A program made the translations under genes and the position numbers. DNA of 7,602 nucleotides, taken from NCBI GenBank assembly GCA_902772745.1, contig CACYBV010000136.1, forward strand, positions 1 to 7,602, given 5' to 3'. This DNA is from an uncultured Eubacteriales bacterium. Its GTDB lineage: Bacteria; Bacillota; Clostridia; Lachnospirales; Lachnospiraceae. Positions 1 through 6,040 of this stretch are shown in pieces. The notes under the pieces were generated by a model, which did not search any database, was not told the DNA's origin, and saw only the letters and a program-made list of their open reading frames with translations. Numbering within the stretch: position 1 is the first letter of the stretch; every line of letters starts with the position of its first letter.

Positions 1-285
1 AAAATCCCCGAAAACGCATATCTTATCTGCACGGCGATCGACGGAAAATCCTTTGACAGCATCGGGATGTCCGGCCGCCTGTCCGACCTGATGGTCCGCG
101 GAGAAAGCCATCTCGTTTTTGTGATCGGCGGATCGATCGGACTTTCCGGACATGTGCTGAAAAGAGCGGACGAGCGCTGGTCTTTTTCAAAACTGACTTT
201 TCCCCACCAGCTGATGCGCGTGATTCTTCTCGAACAGCTGTACCGCTCGTTTCGTATCATGAACCATGAACCGTATCATAAATAA
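1..285 (+). CDS. rlmH: RlmH, 23S rRNA (pseudouridine1915-N3)-methyltransferase, C-terminal part (5' end outside window)
   Basis: This is the last 94 codons of a gene that begins before the window; the frame is open from base 1 to the TAA at 283-285. RlmH is a small SPOUT-class methyltransferase that uses SAM to methylate N3 of pseudouridine 1915 in helix 69 of 23S rRNA, acting on assembled 70S ribosomes in the cytoplasm. The family is about 155-160 residues, so roughly the first 65 are missing. Visible family hallmarks are the SAM-knot segment FVIGGSIGLS (visible residues 40-49), the SFSKLTFPHQLMR stretch (61-73), the LLEQLYR helix (76-82) and the invariant C-terminal end EPYHK. The ATG at 67 is an internal methionine and not a start. 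A hairpin terminator follows 30 bp downstream. Near the 3' end the DNA carries a tandem ATGAACC repeat (259-272) that encodes ordinary family residues and is probably chance. Confidence 0.96.
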   Translation, partial: KIPENAYLICTAIDGKSFDSIGMSGRLSDLMVRGESHLVFVIGGSIGLSGHVLKRADERWSFSKLTFPHQLMRVILLEQLYRSFRIMNHEPYHK

Positions 286-314
286 GCGTCGGCAAACGGC
301 CGGGCGCATTGTTC

Positions 315-343
315 TGCGGTCTTATGCATGAGACCGCATTTTT
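315..343 (+). terminator. Intrinsic terminator between rlmH and dtd (possible attenuator of dtd)
   Basis: A perfect 8-bp stem, TGCGGTCT (315-322) with AGACCGCA (331-338), encloses the 8-base loop TATGCATG and is followed at once by TTTTT (339-343). This is a textbook intrinsic terminator and ends the rlmH transcript. The U-run lies only 3 bases before the GGAGG of dtd (347-351), so the hairpin sits in the immediate 5' leader of dtd. I see no convincing promoter between hairpin and dtd. A weak TTTCGT (250-255) and TATCAT (274-279) pair with an 18-base spacer lies inside the end of rlmH. dtd may therefore depend on read-through or on that upstream start. Confidence 0.8.
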
Positions 344-357
344 CTCGGAGGAAGGAA

Positions 358-816
358 ATGCGTTTTGTTATCCAGTGCGTATCGGAAAGCGCGGTCCGTG
401 TGGACGGAAAAGTCATCGGAGAGATCGGGAAGGGCTTCTGTGTCCTTCTCGGGATATCGGATGCGGACAATGAACGCGTCGCCGACAAAATGGTTCAGAA
501 GATGCTGAAACTCCGGATCTTCGCGGATGAACAGGGCAAGACGAATCTTTCCCTTTCCGACGTCTCGGGCGCGCTCCTTCTGATTTCCCAGTTTACGCTC
601 TATGCAGACTGCAAAGGGCAGAACCGCCCGTCTTTTTTCCGGGCCGGGAAGCCGGAACATGCAAATGCGCTTTATGAATATATCATTCACCGCTGCAGGG
701 AGGAAGGCTTCGAGACGGCATGCGGCATTTTCGGTGCGGATATGAAGGTTTCGCTTGTAAACGACGGGCCGTTTACGATTATTCTCGACTCCGCAGAACT
801 CGGCTTCGACAACTGA
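358..816 (+). CDS. dtd: D-aminoacyl-tRNA deacylase (Dtd)
   Basis: This encodes 152 residues, close to the usual 145-150 of DTD1. The enzyme hydrolyses the ester bond of D-aminoacyl-tRNAs (D-Tyr and others, and also Gly-tRNA-Ala), keeping D-amino acids out of translation in the cytoplasm. It works as a homodimer. Both family signatures are present: SQFTL at residues 77-81 and the Gly-cisPro motif NDGPFT at 135-140, the chirality filter, in the form NxGPxT. The stretch GADM (126-129) precedes the second motif, as is normal in the family. The start at 358 is chosen because GGAGG (347-351) lies 6 bases upstream and the family N-terminus MRxVIQ begins there. The alternative ATG at 328 lies inside the terminator loop and is rejected. 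The gene follows rlmH in the same direction and is followed after 140 bp by a methyltransferase. I see nothing missing. Confidence 0.97.
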   Translation: MRFVIQCVSESAVRVDGKVIGEIGKGFCVLLGISDADNERVADKMVQKMLKLRIFADEQGKTNLSLSDVSGALLLISQFTLYADCKGQNRPSFFRAGKPEHANALYEYIIHRCREEGFETACGIFGADMKVSLVNDGPFTIILDSAELGFDN

Positions 817-956
817 TTCCGTAAGATCGCATCATCCCGGGAGAACTGGATGTGAACCGTGGGATTCCGTCATTCAGCCGATACCTGCCCGGACGGGATA
901 TCTCTGTTCCTCTTCACATAACGCAGAGCACTGCAGTATCTACAGATGGTTCCATT

Positions 957-1742
957 ATGACAAAACTGGAAGAGTATTACAACAAATTCAATGAGGAGAA
1001 GCGCCTGCTGCGCCCGCACGGCCGCGTCGAATACCTGACGACGATGAAATACATCGAAGAAGGGATCGCCGGCCGCGAAAACCTGAAGATCCTCGACGTC
1101 GGTGCGGGGACCGGGCGTTACGCGGTTCCCCTGTCGGAGCTCGGACACGAAGTGACAGCCGTAGAGCTTGTGAACTACAACCTCGGAATCCTGAAAAAAA
1201 AGGGCAGTTCCGTCATCGCGAAGCGCGGAAATGCCCTGAATCTTTCAAAATACTCCCCGGATACCTATGATATCGTGCTGGAACTCGGTCCCCTGTACCA
1301 TCTGTTCAGCTTTGAAGAGAAGCTGCAGGTGCTTCGGGAAGCGAAACGTGTCGTAAAGCCGGGCGGTCTCGTGTACTGTGCATACTGCATGAATGAATAT
1401 TCGGTCCTGACTTACGGCTTTAAGGAAGGCCACATCCGCGAATGCCTGGATGCCGGGATGTATACGGCTGATTTCCAGTCTCTTTCGGCAGAGGAGAACC
1501 TGTATTCCTACGTCCGGATTGAAGAAATCCATGCGCTTTCGGAAGAAGCCGGTCTCTCGCGGGTGAAACTCATCGCATCCGACGGGCCCGCAAACTACAT
1601 GCGGCAGACTTTAAAAGAGATGGATCCGGACACATTTTCGCTGTTTATGGATTACCACCTTGCGACATGTGAGCGCCCGGAGCTTTTAGGAGCATCCGGG
1701 CATACGCTGGATATTCTGCTTAAAGATTCAGCTCCCCGGTAA
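957..1742 (+). CDS. Class I SAM-dependent methyltransferase, substrate unknown
   Basis: The 261-residue product has a Rossmann methyltransferase fold of the Methyltransf_11/25 type. Motif I is ILDVGAGTG (residues 45-53), the acidic end of strand beta-2 is AVE (68-70), the motif II region is YDIVLELGPLYHL (104-116), and a KPGG turn (134-137) precedes the next strand. The C-terminal 110 residues form a mixed region that probably binds the acceptor. The substrate cannot be read from the sequence; small molecules are typical for stand-alone members. The start is uncertain. From ATG 957 the protein opens with MTKLEEYYNKF, which matches my memory of Firmicutes homologues, but no good ribosome binding site precedes it. 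An in-frame GTG at 852 would add 35 residues and has GGGAGA (839-844) 7 bases upstream. However, that extension has scattered, unbiased codons and does not look like a domain. The gene converges on the hydrolase, with stops 51 bp apart. Confidence 0.85.
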   Translation: MTKLEEYYNKFNEEKRLLRPHGRVEYLTTMKYIEEGIAGRENLKILDVGAGTGRYAVPLSELGHEVTAVELVNYNLGILKKKGSSVIAKRGNALNLSKYSPDTYDIVLELGPLYHLFSFEEKLQVLREAKRVVKPGGLVYCAYCMNEYSVLTYGFKEGHIRECLDAGMYTADFQSLSAEENLYSYVRIEEIHALSEEAGLSRVKLIASDGPANYMRQTLKEMDPDTFSLFMDYHLATCERPELLGASGHTLDILLKDSAPR

Positions 1743-1779
1743 AAACACTTCTGTACAGCACACTTTTATGCCGTACAGA
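1741..1779 (-). terminator. Possible terminator of the minus-strand hydrolase, in the convergent gap
   Basis: The inverted repeat TCTGTAC (1750-1756) with GTACAGA (1773-1779) encloses 16 bases between the two convergent genes. Read on the minus strand, the stem is followed after a few bases by a run of five T (1745-1741). On the plus strand there is no good T-run. The large loop and the 7-bp AT-containing stem make this a weak call. The inner octamer CTGTACAG (1751-1758) is itself palindromic. Confidence 0.35.
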
Positions 1780-1793
1780 CGTTTAATGCAGTA

Positions 1794-2765
1794 TCACTCC
1801 CCGTAAAATGCAAGCACCCGCTCCAGATACGGATACAGCACCCGGTCCTCCGAACGGTACAGCTCGTGCTTTCCGCCGGAGACCGTTTCAAACCTTGCAC
1901 CCGGGACGCGCGACACAAACTTTTCCTGTTCCGGGCGAAGCACCATATTGTCATTGTCACAGGAGAAGAGGAGCACGGGAGTTTTAATTCCTTCCGGAGC
2001 TCCTTTTTTCAGGATCTTTTTCGGCACTTTCATCGATTCAAGCGCCCAGCCGACCGTCGGATTGCAGGTGTAGAGGTCCCTGTCGGCCTTTTTGAAGTTG
2101 TTGTACCAGATGAAGCGGACCTCGGAGCTTGCACAGGCATTTGCAAAGTTCTCCTCACCCGTATAGTCCGGAGCGCCGAACAGCACCTTTTTCCGCTGTC
2201 CGAACAGCGCCAGGGCGCCGAACACCAGCTTTGTAACCGGCATCGGAACGCCGGCGTGTGCAGGCATGATCATCGGAGAAGTAAGAATTGCTTTTTTAAA
2301 GAATGTCGATCCTGTCTCGAGATACATCGCGCTCACGGCGCCGCCCATGCTGTGGCCGAAGAGGAAATACGGCCCGGGGACGTTCTTCACGACTTTGTCG
2401 ATAAACTGTCCGAAATCCTTCACATAATCCTCAAAATGATCCACGTGTGTCCAGGACGGATTCTCCACATCCCTGTGTGATTTCCCGTGTCCGCGCTGGT
2501 CGGGGATGCAGACATTATAGCCTTCGTTCAGGAAAACGTAGGCGAGCGGCCGGAACTTCACGACAGACTCCGTAAAGCCGTGCAGAATCACGATCGTTCC
2601 CTTCAGGGTATCTGCGTCCGCCTTCCAGACGGTATAATGGATTTTCGCCTTATCAAAGCTTTCATAGAAATCATCCGCATCTTCGTGAGCCGCAAGATAC
2701 GGAACGACCGTACTGTCATATGTTTCCTGATAATCTGTTTCCGGAATATAGATTTTCATACTCAT
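1794..2765 (-). CDS. Alpha/beta hydrolase, serine aminopeptidase S33 / lysophospholipase-like
   Basis: The 323-residue product is an alpha/beta hydrolase of the Hydrolase_4 (PldB, monoglyceride lipase) type. The oxyanion-hole motif is LHGF (61-64), followed by DQRGHGKS (89-96). The nucleophile elbow is GHSMGG (137-142) with Ser139. The acid is probably Asp272 in CDNDNMV (269-275), and the catalytic His is His300 in GGKHE (297-301). The segment of about 165-255 between strands is the lid region that sets specificity. There is no signal peptide or membrane segment, so it is probably cytoplasmic. Lysophospholipids, monoacylglycerols or other esters are plausible substrates, but the sequence does not decide. 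The start at 2765 is supported by GAGGAG (2776-2771) 5 bases upstream; a second ATG at 2759 would lose only two residues. A strong promoter of its own lies just upstream, giving a leader of about 20 nt. It is divergent from the three-gene membrane and peptidase operon. Confidence 0.9.
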   Translation of the reverse strand: MSMKIYIPETDYQETYDSTVVPYLAAHEDADDFYESFDKAKIHYTVWKADADTLKGTIVILHGFTESVVKFRPLAYVFLNEGYNVCIPDQRGHGKSHRDVENPSWTHVDHFEDYVKDFGQFIDKVVKNVPGPYFLFGHSMGGAVSAMYLETGSTFFKKAILTSPMIMPAHAGVPMPVTKLVFGALALFGQRKKVLFGAPDYTGEENFANACASSEVRFIWYNNFKKADRDLYTCNPTVGWALESMKVPKKILKKGAPEGIKTPVLLFSCDNDNMVLRPEQEKFVSRVPGARFETVSGGKHELYRSEDRVLYPYLERVLAFYGE

Positions 2766-2790
2766 TCACGCTCCTCACAGTGATATCCTT

Positions 2791-2819
2791 ATCATAGCCA
2801 ATCAAAGTCTTTCTGTCAA
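2791..2819 (-). promoter_or_regulatory. Sigma-A type promoter of the alpha/beta hydrolase gene
   Basis: On the minus strand there is a consensus -35 TTGACA (2819-2814), a 17-base spacer, and a -10 TATGAT (2796-2791), one base from consensus. Transcription would start near 2784, giving a leader of about 20 nt that contains the GAGGAG ribosome binding site. Its -35 lies 7 bases from the -35 of the divergent plus-strand promoter, so RNA polymerase binding at the two sites probably competes. Confidence 0.8.
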
Positions 2820-2826
2820 ATGATTG

Positions 2827-2855
2827 TTGATTATTCCTTCCCTCCATGTTATATT
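2827..2855 (+). promoter_or_regulatory. Sigma-A type promoter of the DUF5058-M20 operon
   Basis: TTGATT (2827-2832), a 17-base spacer and TATATT (2850-2855) form a good vegetative promoter pointing right. The start would be near 2862, leaving a leader of about 70 nt before the first gene. It is back to back with the hydrolase promoter. Confidence 0.75.
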
Positions 2856-2861
2856 TTCCAT

Positions 2862-2933
2862 AACCGGCCGCCGGTACGGGAAATGCGCAGCATTTCGAAT
2901 GGGGCCGGGCAGAATTTTTAATGGGAGCCTGCC
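2862..2933 (+). promoter_or_regulatory. Structured 5' leader of the DUF5058-M20 operon
   Basis: The predicted leader holds a nested fold. An outer stem CCGGCC (2864-2869) pairs with GGCCGG (2903-2908), and an inner perfect hairpin AAATGC (2881-2886) pairs with GCATTT (2890-2895) over a GCA loop. A TTTTT run (2915-2919) comes 6 bases after the outer stem, and then the ribosome binding site GGGAG (2923-2927). It does not match any riboswitch I know. It could be a regulatory leader, a weak attenuator or a 5' stabilising structure. Confidence 0.4.
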
Positions 2934-3731
2934 ATGGAACTTTTATCTTTGCTGAACAGCCCGGTGCTGTACCTGATCTGCGGCGGCATTATTTTCTTCG
3001 TCGCCGTAATCTGCCTTGTCTTTGCCGTCCGCGCCTATAAGATGGGCAAAGCACTTGGCATCGACGTCACAAAAATGCGCCGCGTGATCACCGCGAGCGC
3101 CACCTTTGCCGTACTTCCGAGTGTCGGAATTCTCCTTGGCGTCATCGCGCTTTCCGGAAGTCTCGGAACGCCCTGGCCCTGGCTTCGGCTTTCGGTCATC
3201 GGGGCGCTACACTATGAGACACAGGTGGCGGAAGCTGCTTCGGAATCCGTCGGCATCGGCAGCCTGTCGATTGCGAATATGACGCCCGAAGCCTTTGTAA
3301 CAATTGCGCTTCTCATGAGTTTCTGCATCATGTGGGGGATGATTTTTGTCACCTTTCACGGAAAAGCGTATACAAAACGCCTGAGCGGAGAGAAAAAGGA
3401 TAAGAGCGCCGGCGCTTCCGCTCAGGCGCAAAAGAAGAAAAAGAAACCGGATCTCAAACGCTTCGGCGACACGGCGATGACAGCGATGTTCATCGGGCTC
3501 GTTTCCGCGTACATTGCCAGCTATTTCGGCACCATCGTGTCGGAAAACGGCAGGTTTACCTTTACCGGAAACTGGCTGCCGCTTGCGGTCGCCGCTGTTT
3601 CCGCGCTGGCCATGGAAGGATTTATCCGGATCAAAAAGACAGGACATGCAGACTGGGTGGACAGTTTTTCCGTCGCGGGTTCCATGCTTCTTTCCATGGC
3701 CGCCGCGGTACTCATCGGAAAGTTTGCTTAA
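2934..3731 (+). CDS. DUF5058-like polytopic membrane protein, first gene of a membrane/peptidase operon
   Basis: The 265-residue product is an integral membrane protein with about six hydrophobic segments, near residues 11-33, 52-76, 118-141, 177-199, 213-231 and 243-262. I recognise it as DUF5058-like from the conserved stretch around 58-98, which contains ATFAVLPSVGILLGVIALSG and then RLSVIGALHYETQVA. The charged and aromatic residues His93, Tyr94 and Glu95 lie next to hydrophobic helices, and this run is a candidate functional site. A lysine-rich cytoplasmic loop (about 144-172, with five Lys in a row) separates the first three segments from the last three. The function of the family is unknown to me. 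With the next gene it could form a two-subunit transporter; that is inference from context. The start has GGGAG 6 bases upstream. The stop codon's last A is the first base of the next gene's AGGAGG, and the gap to the next start is 13 bp. Confidence 0.85.
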   Translation: MELLSLLNSPVLYLICGGIIFFVAVICLVFAVRAYKMGKALGIDVTKMRRVITASATFAVLPSVGILLGVIALSGSLGTPWPWLRLSVIGALHYETQVAEAASESVGIGSLSIANMTPEAFVTIALLMSFCIMWGMIFVTFHGKAYTKRLSGEKKDKSAGASAQAQKKKKKPDLKRFGDTAMTAMFIGLVSAYIASYFGTIVSENGRFTFTGNWLPLAVAAVSALAMEGFIRIKKTGHADWVDSFSVAGSMLLSMAAAVLIGKFA

Positions 3732-3744
3732 GGAGGTTCATATC

Positions 3745-4482
3745 ATGGAAAACAGGGAAAACCAGGGCAGAAATGAAAGCACGGAAAACGGCGCGCTTTC
3801 TGTGAACAGTGAAGCCTACGAAAAATATCTGAACATCACGCACCGGCTCGGGCGGCTCATGACCGTGCTGGTCCTTCTTCTGCTTCTTTCGGCGCCCTAC
3901 CTGATCGGCCTTTTCCTGCATGCGGTTCCGAATCTTCCCGCGGCTGCGAAAGCTTTCCTCGGCGTCGGCCTTGTATATCTCATCAGCTGTGTCGCGGAAT
4001 ACCTGATCTACGTTCCGATGCTCGGCGCGGGCGGATCCTACCTCGCGTTTATCACCGGAAACCTGATCAACATGAAGATTCCCTGCGCAATCAATGCCCG
4101 GGATATCGTCGGCGTGAAGAGCGGAACGCCCGAAAACGAAATCATTTCGACGCTTTCAATCGCCACATCATCCCTTGTCACGATCGCGGTTCTCGCAGTC
4201 GGCGTGATGCTGATGATTCCGCTGCAGCCGGTCCTTCAGTCGCCGTCTCTGCAGCCGGCCTTTGACAATGTCGTTCCGGCGCTTTTCGGCGCGATGGCCT
4301 GCAAATATTACCGTCAGGACATGAAAATTTCCCTTGTGGTCCTTGCCGCAATGACGCTGCTTTTCATATTCATTCCCTCGCTGATCGGTTCGACCAGCAT
4401 GATGGTGATCCCAAGCGGCGCGCTTGCGATTGTCCTCGCGTACAGAAGCTTCAGGAAAGGACAGAAGGGAGAAGGAAAATGA
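3745..4482 (+). CDS. Conserved polytopic membrane protein of unknown family, putative partner of the DUF5058-like protein
   Basis: The 245-residue product has a hydrophilic, Asn/Glu-rich N-terminus (1-37) followed by about six hydrophobic segments, near 38-60, 69-92, 97-110, 138-160, 193-214 and 217-233, with a further moderately hydrophobic stretch at 172-186. I cannot name a family. The most structured-looking part is the glycine-rich run YVPMLGAGGSYLAFITGNLI (89-108), followed by KIPCAINARD (111-120) and a polar loop, then EIISTLSIATSSLVT (132-146). Glu85 lies within a helix. Gly-rich broken helices with polar residues are typical of transport cores, but this is not proof. The start is fixed by AGGAGG (3731-3736), 8 bases upstream. 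Its stop overlaps the peptidase start in ATGA (4479-4482), so translation is probably coupled. It is likely a subunit of one complex with the upstream protein. No catalytic motif is visible. Confidence 0.82.
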   Translation: MENRENQGRNESTENGALSVNSEAYEKYLNITHRLGRLMTVLVLLLLLSAPYLIGLFLHAVPNLPAAAKAFLGVGLVYLISCVAEYLIYVPMLGAGGSYLAFITGNLINMKIPCAINARDIVGVKSGTPENEIISTLSIATSSLVTIAVLAVGVMLMIPLQPVLQSPSLQPAFDNVVPALFGAMACKYYRQDMKISLVVLAAMTLLFIFIPSLIGSTSMMVIPSGALAIVLAYRSFRKGQKGEGK

Positions 4483-5915
4483 TCGCTTTGTACATCGTTC
4501 TCGGAATATTGGGAGTGATCGTGCTTCTTCTCCTGACTGCCCTGATCCGAACCCTCCTGAAGCCGGCAAAGAAATCCGATTGGGTCCCTGAAAGGGATCC
4601 CGCAAGAGAGCAGAAGTACGCGGAAAAACTTGCGGAAATGATCCGTTACGAGACCGTTTCCAGAAAAGGCGAAATCCAGCGGGAGAAGTTCCTCGGATTC
4701 CACAGAATTCTCGAAAAGCTTTTCCCTCTGGTTCATGAGAAGCTGGAAAAAACCGAGATCGACGGCGCGCTTCTTTACCGTTTCCCGGGAAAGAAATCCG
4801 ACCGGCCGGTCGTTCTCATGGGACATCAGGACGTCGTCCCTGCGGAAGGCGTCTGGGAACACGACCCCTTCTCCGGAGATATCGAAAACGGAAAGGTCTG
4901 GGGAAGAGGCTCCGCGGACACCAAGTGCTCGGTCATGGCTTTTTTCCAGGCGGTGGAGGAGCTTCTTGCGGAAGGCTTCACACCGGAGCAGGACATTTAT
5001 CTCTCAAGTTCCAATAATGAGGAAGTCTCCGGCGAAGGCTGTCCGAAAACAGTCGCCGAACTTGAACGCCGCGGCGTGAAGCCCTTCCTTGTAAACGACG
5101 AGGGCGGCTCGGTCGTCACGGAGCCTATGAAGGGACTCGCGGGCAATTTTGCGATGGTCGGCGTCCTCGAGAAAGGACAGGGGAATCTGAAAATCATCGC
5201 AAAATCGAACGGCGGGCATTCGAGTTACCCGCCGAAAAACTCTCCGATCGTCCGGCTTTCGAAATTCATCACGGATCTTTCGAAGCACAGTCCGATGAAG
5301 CTCAGAATGAGCCGTGAAGCCGGACAGATGTTCAGCAATATGGCGCCTTACGGGCCTTTCTGGATGCGGCTTCTTTTCGGGAATCTCTGGCTCTTCAAAC
5401 CGCTTCTTACCGCCCTGATGCCCTCAATTTCCTCCCAGGCCGCGGCGCTTCTTCGCACCACCGTCGCGCCGACGATGCAGAGCGGGTCGGATGGCTGCAA
5501 TGTTCTGCCGCAGGAGGCTTCGGTCACTCTGAACCTCCGCTACATTCCGCACCAGAACATGGAAGAGAGCAACGAAGCAATCCGGAAACTTGCGGAAAAA
5601 TACGATCTCGAAGTCGAGACAATCGACGCTTACCCGGCCTGCGAACCGGTCGATACCCAAAGTAATGCCTTCGATCTCATCAGGGAAGTCATTGCCGAGG
5701 TCTATCCGGGTCTTCCTCTGATCCCCTACGTCATGACCGGCGGAACCGACGCCAGACATTACCAGAGGATCTGCAATGCCTGCGTCCGCTTCTCGCCTGT
5801 TGTCTACGGCCCCGACCAGATGAAGGGCATGCACGGCCTGAACGAGTACCTGGACACTTACAGTCTGCCCGCTGCGGTGGATTATTACAAGACGCTGATC
5901 CGGCGTGCAGAATAA
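4479..5915 (+). CDS. Membrane-anchored M20 family metallopeptidase, carboxypeptidase S/PM20D1-like
   Basis: The 478-residue product has one N-terminal membrane helix (2-24) and an M20 di-zinc hydrolase domain. All expected metal ligands are present: His116 in MGHQD, Asp147 in GRGSADTK, Glu182 next to the catalytic base Glu181 in NNEEVSG, Asp207 in NDEGG, and His452 in MHGLNEY. The dimerisation-lid signature NGGHSSYP (245-252), substrate-side Asn341 in NVLPQ and Arg354 follow. The long insert before NVLPQ, with NLWLF (302-306), RTT (326-328) and GGTDARHY (421-428), resembles yeast carboxypeptidase S and human PM20D1, which cleave peptides or N-acyl amino acids. The N-terminus carries no charge and Arg24, Lys28, Lys31 and Lys32 follow the helix. 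The positive-inside rule therefore predicts a cytoplasmic catalytic domain. The start overlaps the previous stop (ATGA), with GGGAGAAGG upstream. It is probably the hydrolase arm of a transport-hydrolysis operon; the substrate is unknown. Confidence 0.92.
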   Translation: MIALYIVLGILGVIVLLLLTALIRTLLKPAKKSDWVPERDPAREQKYAEKLAEMIRYETVSRKGEIQREKFLGFHRILEKLFPLVHEKLEKTEIDGALLYRFPGKKSDRPVVLMGHQDVVPAEGVWEHDPFSGDIENGKVWGRGSADTKCSVMAFFQAVEELLAEGFTPEQDIYLSSSNNEEVSGEGCPKTVAELERRGVKPFLVNDEGGSVVTEPMKGLAGNFAMVGVLEKGQGNLKIIAKSNGGHSSYPPKNSPIVRLSKFITDLSKHSPMKLRMSREAGQMFSNMAPYGPFWMRLLFGNLWLFKPLLTALMPSISSQAAALLRTTVAPTMQSGSDGCNVLPQEASVTLNLRYIPHQNMEESNEAIRKLAEKYDLEVETIDAYPACEPVDTQSNAFDLIREVIAEVYPGLPLIPYVMTGGTDARHYQRICNACVRFSPVVYGPDQMKGMHGLNEYLDTYSLPAAVDYYKTLIRRAE

Positions 5916-5937
5916 AATCGGTTTTTAACCGGTTTTT
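5914..5937 (+). terminator. Intrinsic terminator of the DUF5058-M20 operon
   Basis: A 10-bp stem is formed by AAAATCGGTT (5914-5923) and AACCGGTTTT (5927-5936), with one T-G wobble and a TTT loop. The 3' arm merges into a run of five T (5933-5937). It starts within the stop codon of the peptidase gene and closes the operon before the rpsB promoter. Confidence 0.85.
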
Positions 5938-6005
5938 ACGGATTTCCCCGATAACAGCCTGCTGATATTTATATGCGGTTTCCCGGATTTTTTCAGGAAA
6001 TTCTC

Positions 6006-6034
6006 TTGCAATTCCCGCATTCCTGTGGTATAGT
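6006..6034 (+). promoter_or_regulatory. Extended -10 promoter of the rpsB-tsf operon
   Basis: TTGCAA (6006-6011), a 17-base spacer and TATAGT (6029-6034) match the vegetative consensus well. A TG at 6026-6027, one base before the -10, makes it an extended -10 promoter, as is common for ribosomal protein genes. The start is expected near 6041. The stretch from the upstream terminator to this promoter (5938-6005) shows nothing else I can name. Confidence 0.82.
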
Positions 6035-6040
6035 ATCAAA

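Noticed and set aside
253..279. Direct repeats (CGTATCAT twice, ATGAACC in tandem) near the end of rlmH
   Set aside because: They encode conserved RlmH C-terminal residues and are too short to indicate an attachment site or regulatory array.
1866..2480. A 204-codon plus-strand frame opposite the alpha/beta hydrolase
   Set aside because: It is antisense to a gene with a complete catalytic triad, promoter and ribosome binding site. The translation is rich in Arg, His and Cys, with no domain.
3514..3744. A 77-codon N-terminal extension of the second membrane protein
   Set aside because: It would overlap the end of the DUF5058-like gene out of frame, and AGGAGG sits at the right distance before ATG 3745.
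4314..4862. A 182-codon minus-strand frame across the boundary of the second membrane gene and the peptidase gene
   Set aside because: It is a shadow of two well-supported plus-strand genes, with no upstream ribosome binding site or recognisable domain.
5938..6005. AT-rich stretch with partial repeats (TTTCC and GGAAA) between the operon terminator and the rpsB promoter
   Set aside because: The possible stem is short with a long loop, and no coding frame, promoter or known RNA could be supported.
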